Positions 52,987 to 61,369 of a stretch of DNA of 64,000 nt are shown here, piece after piece (position 1 is the first letter of the stretch; each line of letters opens with the position of its first letter). This DNA is from Astragalus membranaceus (taxonomy: Eukaryota; Streptophyta; Magnoliopsida; Fabales; Fabaceae), in NCBI GenBank assembly GCA_039519185.1, contig CM076851.1, positions 93,756,387-93,820,386 on the forward strand. Direction: 5' to 3'. Both the position numbers and the translations under genes were made by a program. The notes below the pieces were generated by a model. That model made no database searches and had not been told where the DNA came from. It was given only the letters and a program-made list of their open reading frames with translations.

Positions 52987-54573
52987 AAAAATAGACGAAA
53001 AAAGAGAAAGATAAGCCAAGGAAAAATCAGCTCGCTAGGTTGAAAACCCGCAAACGGCGACCTAGGCAAAATCAGAGCGGCCCGGTGGATTGAAAACCCG
53101 CAAAGGGCGATCCAGGCAAAAATTAGGGTCAGAAAACTTGGGCTTGAGAAAAGAAAAAGGCAATCAGCATTCCAAAGGTTCGGATAAGGGGGTGATCAGA
53201 GTATGGACGGTGGGCACCGTTACTTCAGAGATAGAATCACGAGATCTGTTCCTTTTGCTTGTATTTTTTGTAGATTAAAAGAAAGATTGCAATGCACTTT
53301 CGATTGGCGTGACTTTCTGCACGTCCAATTTTTCTATCAATAAAAGTCCAACTTTTCTTTCATATGTGTGCTTTTCGTGTCTCTGCTTTCATCTATTCAG
53401 TTTCTTTCAAAATAATAACTTTTATGATTGATGAAATCGAATTGCAAAACATGTGCACATTCAGAGCATTACAGGATCATTACGAAATCTTTGAAAAAAA
53501 TACGGAAAGAAGTGATTCCCCAAGTGAATAAAATTGCGAAAAAGGCAGTCGTGACGAACCAGTGTGCAATCCTCGCGGATCACCGTCCTGGAACAGCCTT
53601 CGCCCGGCAGATCGATTTAACCAGCAAAAAAAAAGTGCCAAAGAAAAACAAATAAGCAGAAAAAAGAAAGCTGCTTAAAGAAAACAAACAGAGTAAACAA
53701 AAACAAATAAGCAGAAAAAAGAAAGCTGCTTAAAGAAAACAAACAGAATAAACAAAAAAACAAAAAAGAAAAATCACAGAAGACGGAACATAAAAGAACA
53801 CAACATCTTCATTCATCATACCATCCATACCATTCGTCATCAAACAGTGGTGCATTACACTTTCAAATTCGTATCTCAGAAAAGCGAAGAATAACAAAAG
53901 AAAAAGAAGTGAATGAGGAATCAAACAGAAAAAGCATCCCACCAAAATCAATCATTGCATTCATGTGCATCCAAATACCCAAACGCATGCATTTCATGCA
54001 CCATCCAAGCAGTTGTTTCGGACCAGAGAGTCCCAAAACTCTCTTTTTAGAAAATCACCATCAGCACTGAGTTAGTAAACTCCATCAACCCAGAGTTAGT
54101 AAACTCCATCAACACAGAGTTAGTGAACTCCTTCCACAGATCACAACATCGTGTACGAGCACGCGATGGATCCATCAGACTTCGTTAAGTCCTTCGGATT
54201 AGTTGTGTCAGCCTAAGGCATAGCGTAAATCCATTGATCAAATCAGTTCCGGACCTGATGTTGATCGGCCGCTCAAAAAGGCCACCCCCAAAGCTCGGAC
54301 TCGACCAGAGTTCGTTAGAAGGTTTTTAGGCAACCTCCGAATCCCCAATTTACCGCTTTTCCCAATTTACCGCTTTTCTCAATCTACTGCTTTCCCGTTA
54401 ATGCGACAAGTGTTAACCCCCGTTCCCAAAAGGAAAATAACAAAAAGAAAATTTGAGCCTTTCTGGAGCGGACAAAATTAGTGTTATTTCTATATCTTTA
54501 TTTCCATTTCACCAACAAATATGAAAAGGCCAAGTCATATTTCTTGGCGAAATATGAAATAAAGAGGGGCAGC
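52987..54573 (+). other. Ogre copy A 3' untranslated region
   Basis: Non-coding, about 1.6 kb. Holds GTTGAAAACCCGCAAA.GGCGA twice (53040 and 53088), a 54-bp duplication rich in AAGCAGAAAAAAGAAAGCTGC (53650-53755), a three-fold CAGAGTTAGTAAACTCCATCA repeat (54065-54140) and the polypurine tract AAAGAGGGGCAGC (54561-54573) that ends at the LTR. Confidence 0.75.
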
Positions 54574-57500
54574 TGTAATACCCTAATTTTGTCCTATCCA
54601 AAAATAAGAAATTTTATTTAATTTTTATGCCATGTTTTATTTTATTTTAGTTTGCTACAAGTTCTAATTTTTGAAAAAAATAATAATAATTAGAAGTAAA
54701 GAAACAAAATAAGCAAAGGAGGAAATAGGGGAGGTTTGTAAAAAATATATAGAGGTGCATTTAGGATTGGGCCATCTAAAGCCCACTCCTCCACCAAACC
54801 TTATGCCCAATTCGCATAATCCTAGACCTAACCCATGTCCAACCCATAACCCACAACCCAATTCATCAAAACCCTAAAATCCCTCCTCTCCTAACCCTAA
54901 TTCGACCCCACCCCCCTTTACCCTAAAAAATGTCCACATTCACTCTTCCCCCTTAACCCAAAAATCATCCACATTCATCCCCTCTCTCCTAGCCTAGAAA
55001 TCCGCCCCACTTTCCCTCTTTTCCCTCCTTGGAACTCACAATCCCACTTCCACACACAATCCCACTTCCACACACTTCCCACTTCCCCACATCTCCTTTC
55101 CCCATACACTCCACCCTTCCCTCTCTCCTCTCCCAACGGCTCTCCCTCCTTTCCTACGCCCCCCTTTCTTTCTCTCTCCCTCACACATCACTCAACTCAC
55201 TCTCTCTCACACACTTCCCCTCCAAACCCTCAAAAAATTCGGCCCCTTTCTCTCTCTCCCTCACATCACTCCCTCACACACTCACTCTCACTACACACAC
55301 TCAACCCTTTCCCCCCCTTACGGCCTCTCTCTCTCTTACACCCCTCCATCTCCTTTCCCTCACACAACCTCCAAAACACATCACCTCCACTACCCACATT
55401 AAGCCCTAGCCGTCCACCCCCCCTTCTCCATCTCCACACGTTTTCCTTTCACATCCTCTCACGAAATCACCATTTTTGGTGCTTCTTCATCTCCTCTCTC
55501 ACACGAAATCACCATTTTTGACATCAACATGCAAGTTACTAATGGTCTCTCCACGGTTCGAAAGTTCATCCAAGAGAACATGCTTTCCATTTCGTTTTCT
55601 CCAAGGCTCACACACAAACGGATACATACACAAGGCTTGGTGAAAAAACCGAAAAACAAAACACACAACTATAAGATCAAGTTTTAGTATAAATAGGAGT
55701 GACGGTTTTGAGACAAGGGGACGATTTTTTGAGAGAGAAGAGGGTGGTGGGTTGAAAGCTTGAAGGAGGTCCAGAAGCAAGAGGAGCAAGAGTGAGAGAG
55801 AGAAAATTTTCGTTTTTCTTTTTCTAAATTTATCATACAGTTTTTATTTTTACGATTCTTGTTGGTGAGATTTGAGAAGAGAACTCATTGTCCAAGGTTT
55901 GTTGTATATTTTACTCTTCTATTTTATGATTTTTGAATCTTTTATTTGATATGTTGTTCATCTTCATGTATATGGTTTTTCTTTGATGTTGAGTATTCTA
56001 TTTTCTTTCTTTTGAGTAAAAGAATGGAGAAGCATGTATAGATTAGTTAATATGTTTTTTTTAGTTGTAGAGGGTTCAGTTTATTACGAATGTCATTTAT
56101 TTCCTATGCCTTCCTAAATAAACAAATCATGTGCATAACCATGAGTAATGATAGTTAGTTAAGGGATTCTCTTATCAACAATAATCATCATCATCCAAAT
56201 AATAACAATAAGAAATGTAGCGATTTTTCTTCTAATATCAAAAAAAGGATTTAAGGTAAAATGTTCCTTTAAATAATTAATAGATCTCTTTTTATACCAA
56301 ATACCAACAAAAAAACACTTCACAAAAATCATTTTTCGGAAAAAACTCAAGAAAAACGTTTCCTAGTAATTAATAAAAGAGGGCATAGTCAAGACTTTTT
56401 ATTAAATAAACAAGTAAACTAATTTTTATGTTTTTTTTTTATTTATTTATTTATTTCGTTTTCTTTATTTAACCAAAAATTATTTCAACCAAAAAATGGT
56501 AACAAAGAACTCTAAAAACAAAAAACATTTCCTAGTAATTAACAAAAGGGGGTAGTCAACACATTTCTTTTACTATTATTAAGTAAACAAATAAACTAAT
56601 TTTTATGTTTTTTTTATTATTTATTTATTTATTTATTCGCTTTTTATTTAATCAGAAATTAATAAAAAAAAACAAAAAACTTTTCCCTAGTAAAAAAAGA
56701 GTGGTAAGTGAAACATTTTTTAAAAAAAAAACAAGTAAACTGCTATTTACACCCCCCAGGCTCAAGCATAAGGCCCTTTTTATCACTTAAGCCCAGTTTC
56801 GCTAACTGGGCCCTCCCATGCGAATTGGGCTTCATTTTCTGCACCCCCTCTTTTAAAAACGCAACCCTTCTCACTGTTTACACCCCATTTTTAATAATAC
56901 AGCCCTCCTTTTATTCGCACCCCCATTTTACTATTGCATCCACTGTTTCTCCTTAAAAAATATATTTCCTTTCCCTAAATAAATATTTTCTGACATCGAA
57001 AACAAATATTTTCAAACGTCGAAATCAAATTAATCATCACTAATGGTCACTCGCGCTGTTGCCGTTTGATTGTGGGTGATGATTTCATTCCTGTGGGAGC
57101 TAGTGGTGTGGCCACTCTAAACCGTTGTTGTTTGGTCCTTACAAACGCTCTCCTTCAATTGTGAAAACCTTTTCAATGCTCAAAATAAAAACCGATTGTC
57201 ATTAATCACCACTCGCGCCGTTGCCGTTTGGACGTTAATGATAATTCATTTTCATACGAGTTAGTAGTGCGACCACTCTAAACCATTGTTGTTTGGTCAC
57301 TGCGAACGCTCAACCTCTTTGCGAAAAACTCCAAAAAGATTAAAAAACAAAACCTTTTCAAAAAAACCAGAACTACGTAGCTTTGAATTCTCCATCGCAC
57401 CGGGAGATACGTAGGAGCGGATATCCTCCGTCAAGCACAATAAACTAAAAACTCTTTTTTTTTTCTTTCTCTAAAAAAAAAACAACAAACGCTTTTTGCC

Positions 57501-57821
57501 AAAAATAAAAATTTTCATTAAGTCTTTTCATTCGCTTTTCGAAAAAAGGGCAAATTTAAGTATTTTCCAAATCCGCACTTAAAACCACACTTTTAATTAA
57601 AGGTTCCCTTTCGGTAGAAAGGAGGCGTGGGGTGCTAAAACCTTCCCTATGCCTAACCGACCCCCGAACCCAAATCTTCCGGTTTTCCAAAAGGCCATCC
57701 GCTTTCCAAAAGGTTTTTCTTCAATATTTTCCTGATAAAAAATATTGGTGGAGACTTCATTGATTTTCAAAAAAGTTGTAAACGAAGAAAGATTCCCTCA
57801 GGGATTTTTTGGGGAGCAACA
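54574..57821 (+). repeat. Ogre LTR shared by copies A and B (3.25 kb)
   Basis: Starts TGTAATACCC after a polypurine tract and ends GGGGAGCAACA before a primer-binding site, so it is the 3' LTR of the left copy and the 5' LTR of the right copy. TATA box TATAAATAGG at 55688-55697. It contains a twofold repeat of about 150 bp (CACTCGCGC.GTTGCCGTTTG near 57048 and 57208) and the phrase CTACGTAGCTTTGAATTCTC near 57373. Confidence 0.85.
55688..55697 (+). promoter_or_regulatory. TATA box of the Ogre LTR
   Basis: TATAAATAGG about 1.1 kb into the LTR; transcription is expected about 30 bp downstream. The first LTR (copy A) has lost this region and therefore its promoter. Confidence 0.65.
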
Positions 57822-57823
57822 GC

Positions 57824-57841
57824 TGGCGACTTCACTGGGGA
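57824..57841 (+). other. Primer-binding site of Ogre copy B
   Basis: TGGCGACTTCACTGGGGA, two bases after the LTR end. It is of the tRNA-Arg type described for Ogre elements. Confidence 0.75.
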
Positions 57842-58859
57842 CTTTTCTTTTTTTAAGTGGGTCAAGCCTAACTAATTAAATGTGTGGTTTAGCGTGCTAT
57901 CGATGTGATTTGGATACTTTGTTATTTATATCCCTTTTCGGTTTGCTCTTCTTGTCATGTTGCGTGCATGTGCATTTATTTTCTCTCCTTTCATGTTTAT
58001 TTTTCCTCGTCTTTGCTTATGTGCTTAATACCCTCATGCTTTTCCTCCCCATCTTGTTATGTTCCTCTCTTCTTGGCCCCCTTTCTCGAGGAAAGAAAAG
58101 CACTTGATTATTGTTGAAACCCTAGGCTAGCTAATTTGATATTGAACCCTAGTGTAGACAACATGTTATCGCTTGCTATTGTTTGGACTGTTCTGGGTTT
58201 TCCTTCGCAGGTGGGGTATATGTGGGTAGTTTTAGGCGGTATGTCCCCGCTACACAAGGAGAGTGGAAACGAGTAGTGACTGCCAATTGGACCGATGTCC
58301 TTCTGCTCTCACGAAAGTTTCAGCCAGAGTATGCTCTTTATGGTACCTCACACCAGATGGCATTCCATCGTTGTGGGTGTTATCATAAAAGAGATTTAGC
58401 TCTGGTAGCCTTTGCAAGGGAGTGAATAGAGCCACATGGGAGGATTACCCTTTAAATTGCCCTAGATCGTAGGTCTCACTCCTTTTTAGGTCACAAGGGC
58501 TTTCCAAATTGTGTGCTGCATTGTAAACTAGGCACGTTTTCAAAAAAGAAAGGGAGATTTTTCGAAAAAAAGAGAAAACAGAGAAAGAGTTGCCGTTGTA
58601 ACCTTTCTTTCGCCGGTCTGTACGAAGTGACATATGAACCACTTTATTTTAAAAAAAAAAAGAGGGAGTGAAAGAGTTACCGCTGTAGCCTTTCTCATAC
58701 CGGTCCATATGAAATAACGTACGACCCGCATTTTCCAAAAAAAAAAAAAACTTGAATCACTGCCAATAAGGACTGGTCTCTGAGTTACATAGACATAGAA
58801 CATCATCATCATTTACACATCATCCTTTGCATAAAACATACATTTTCGATAATTTTCGC
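57842..58859 (+). other. Ogre copy B leader
   Basis: Long untranslated leader containing a twofold GAGTTGCCGTTGTAACCTTTCTTTCGCCGGTC-like unit (58580-58720, about 100 bp apart) and short A-runs. No conserved frame was found. Confidence 0.6.
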
Positions 58860-61007
58860 ATGCATCTTTGCATTTCATCATGGTTTGCTTGCCGAGAACC
58901 CCAAGTAATGAGAAATTTTTGTCATAGATACGGCATGGAATCTAGAAGGGAAACGGTGTATACTCCAAGGTACCCCGTTGTAAACAAGGTAGATGTGACT
59001 AGTCTAAAAAAATGTGTTGACCTGATGGGACCTATTGAAAGGGGATCGTTTGACAATGCTTATGAGAACCTCCGGAAGTTGTTGTTGCTAGAGGTGCAGA
59101 CTGAGGCTATCGCGGCTTTGAGTAGATTCTATGACCCAGAAATCAGGTGCTTTCTTTTCAAAAATTTTCAAATGGCCCCTACATTGGAGGAATATCAGCA
59201 GATTTTGGGTTTCACTCAGACAGAAGCTGTCCCCTACCGGTATCAAGAACAGTACTACACAGATGAGGGGTTCGCTGCATTATTGCAAGTGAGTGTAGAG
59301 GATCTGAAGCTCCAAAAGCAGAAGAGAAACAATGTGATAGGTTTCCCGCAGAGCTACCTTGAAGGTTTAATGGGAGTCTATGCTAGAAGTAAAAATTGGG
59401 TTGTCTTCAAGCGAGTTTTGGCCTTAGCAATTTTTGGGGTTGTTCTCTTTCCGCAGATTGAGAGGTATGTGGATGTGACTGTTATTGGTATTTTCCTAGC
59501 TTTTCAGAACAAGAAGAGCCCCATTAATCCAATTCCCGCCATCCTTGCCGACACTTATTCTGCTTTTACTCGTCATTGTGACTTAAGAAGGAAGAAAATC
59601 TCTTGCTCTTCTCACCTGTTGTATGCATGGCTTCTCATCCATGCCTTCACCAACCCAACACGAGTGGAAAAGTTGATTAGCTACGCTGTAACTTGTGAGG
59701 TGAAAGCTATGGGTATTCAAGAATGGATCCAGTTTCTAGGGGGTCTAGATGAGCACTCGATCCTTTGGTATCTCTCATCTTGCTGGGAAGATAGGCCTAA
59801 GGTAGTCTTCCGCTGTGGTAGTTTTCAAAATGTCCCGCTAATGGGCACTAAAGGATGCATCAACTACAACCCGTCCCTGACTCTGAGGCAATTGGGGTAT
59901 CCGATGAGGAATTCGCCTACTGAAGAGATGATATTTCCGCTTTACATCTATGAAGGAGGACCAAAAGATGACAGCTTGCTTAGAAAGGTCTTGCAAGCCT
60001 GGAGTACGGTGGTTCGCATGGGAAAAGTAGAGCTCGCTCAGAGGACTAGTGGTATCACCTTCGCTCAGTGGCTCGGAAAAAGGATCCAGAATGTTCAACT
60101 GCCTTACCGAAAAGAGTTGCGAGTCGAGAGGGAAGTAGTAGACGCCAGTACCCCTGTTGTCGAAGAATTAGGCGAAGTTAAGTTGGCTCTGATGAAGGCA
60201 GAGGAAGAGAAGAAATCTTTGCAAGCGGAGATAGAGAAGATGGCTCTGAAGAACAAGAGGTTGAAAGAAGAAAATGCCCTGAAGTCTGCTACCATTGAGA
60301 GTTTCAGTCAGAAACTAAAAGGGGAAGAGGAGAGCAAGTTAGAAGTTCAAAGGTATCTGCAAGGAGCCAAGGAGGAAATCAAGAGACGAAGCTTGAAAGA
60401 GAAGAAGGCCCTGGAAGAAGCCAATCAGTGGAAAGAGTTATGGGATGAAGCAAAAATGGAAGAGAGAACGGCGAAAAGCTTGCTTGCCAAGTCAAAAAGA
60501 GAATCCCGCATGTTACAAGCTGAATGGGAGAGTAAGTTAGAAAGTGTTGTGCAAGAGAGAGACTCTTTTGAGAACATCCTCAGGGAATATCAGCGAGCCC
60601 TAAGAGCAGAGCAAGAGGATTTTGATGAGTTGAAGGAGCGTCTTTGTCACATCAGTGATGCGTACCGGCAAGTGAGGGATGAAAGTCAGTATTGGGAGCA
60701 TCGCTATGTTGAGCTGCTCGGTAGGATTGAAGAGCAGGCAGTCATCATAGAGCTGAGAGACGAAGTTCAACACTGGGAGGATAGGTTCTCCAAGCTATCA
60801 GAATTGGTCAACCAGGCTCTTGCGGATATGCCCAGGAGATTAAGAAAAGCTGAAACTGAGATGTATCCCCTCAACACCCCGCTTGAGGTGTACAAGTTTG
60901 TGGAGTACTGCAGAGCCCTAGTTGAGGAAGCCAAAGGAAGAACCGGAAGTACCTCTACCAACAACAAAAGGAAAAGGAGTGGAAATGTCAAAGCCCTTTG
61001 TATTTGA
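58860..61007 (+). CDS. Ogre ORF1 protein (DUF7745-like N-terminus, long coiled coil)
   Basis: The extra reading frame that Ogre elements carry before gag; its function is not established. From the ATG at 58860 it has 715 residues; internal in-frame ATGs at 58908 and 58935 are alternatives. The N-terminal half (about residues 50-430) is globular with EVQTEAIAALSRFYDPEIRC, MAPTLEEYQQILGF and a Trp-rich HSILWYLSSCWEDRP, resembling the DUF7745 domain found in legume retroelement proteins. Residues about 436-655 form a nearly continuous Glu/Lys-rich coiled coil. The tail is basic (NNKRKRS), possibly a nuclear signal. The frame is intact, with no stop. It could bind nucleic acid or multimerise; this is inference. 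Confidence 0.8.
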   Translation: MHLCISSWFACREPQVMRNFCHRYGMESRRETVYTPRYPVVNKVDVTSLKKCVDLMGPIERGSFDNAYENLRKLLLLEVQTEAIAALSRFYDPEIRCFLFKNFQMAPTLEEYQQILGFTQTEAVPYRYQEQYYTDEGFAALLQVSVEDLKLQKQKRNNVIGFPQSYLEGLMGVYARSKNWVVFKRVLALAIFGVVLFPQIERYVDVTVIGIFLAFQNKKSPINPIPAILADTYSAFTRHCDLRRKKISCSSHLLYAWLLIHAFTNPTRVEKLISYAVTCEVKAMGIQEWIQFLGGLDEHSILWYLSSCWEDRPKVVFRCGSFQNVPLMGTKGCINYNPSLTLRQLGYPMRNSPTEEMIFPLYIYEGGPKDDSLLRKVLQAWSTVVRMGKVELAQRTSGITFAQWLGKRIQNVQLPYRKELRVEREVVDASTPVVEELGEVKLALMKAEEEKKSLQAEIEKMALKNKRLKEENALKSATIESFSQKLKGEEESKLEVQRYLQGAKEEIKRRSLKEKKALEEANQWKELWDEAKMEERTAKSLLAKSKRESRMLQAEWESKLESVVQERDSFENILREYQRALRAEQEDFDELKERLCHISDAYRQVRDESQYWEHRYVELLGRIEEQAVIIELRDEVQHWEDRFSKLSELVNQALADMPRRLRKAETEMYPLNTPLEVYKFVEYCRALVEEAKGRTGSTSTNNKRKRSGNVKALCI

Positions 61008-61369
61008 GCTTCTTTATTGTAATTTTCCATTTTGTTTTATTGTACCTTTCCTTTTTCAATCATTGTATCAGAATGTCGTATTTTTGGATTCAGATTTTGA
61101 AGTATTTTGTTTAAATACACCCGTTTCACTTCCAGATTCCAATTTCAGTAGGATCCAAAGAAAGTGATATAATAAAAAATAATCAAAGATTTACTTGCGT
61201 ATCTATGACAAGACATAATACACTTCGATTCTCGGCAAGACAAACTAAACACGCATTCATTCGCATTGCATTCATTTATTCGTTTTTGTGTTCATAAGCG
61301 TGTTCCGTCAACAGAAAATTAGGCAAGCTGGTTAATCATCGCTATTGGACGCGTCTGCAAGCAAGAAAC
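61008..61369 (+). other. Spacer between Ogre ORF1 and gag
   Basis: AT-rich, 362 bp, no frame. Could hold the site that allows translation or splicing to the second frame; no clear signal was seen. Confidence 0.5.

Larger units (their letters stand above)
50676..57821 (+). mobile_element. Ogre copy A, internally deleted
   Basis: LTR fragment, pol 3' end, non-coding 3' region and complete 3' LTR (54574-57821). The 3' LTR also serves as the 5' LTR of copy B. The deletion removed the rest of the first LTR, primer site, ORF1, gag, protease, reverse transcriptase and the beginning of the second RNase H. Confidence 0.8.
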
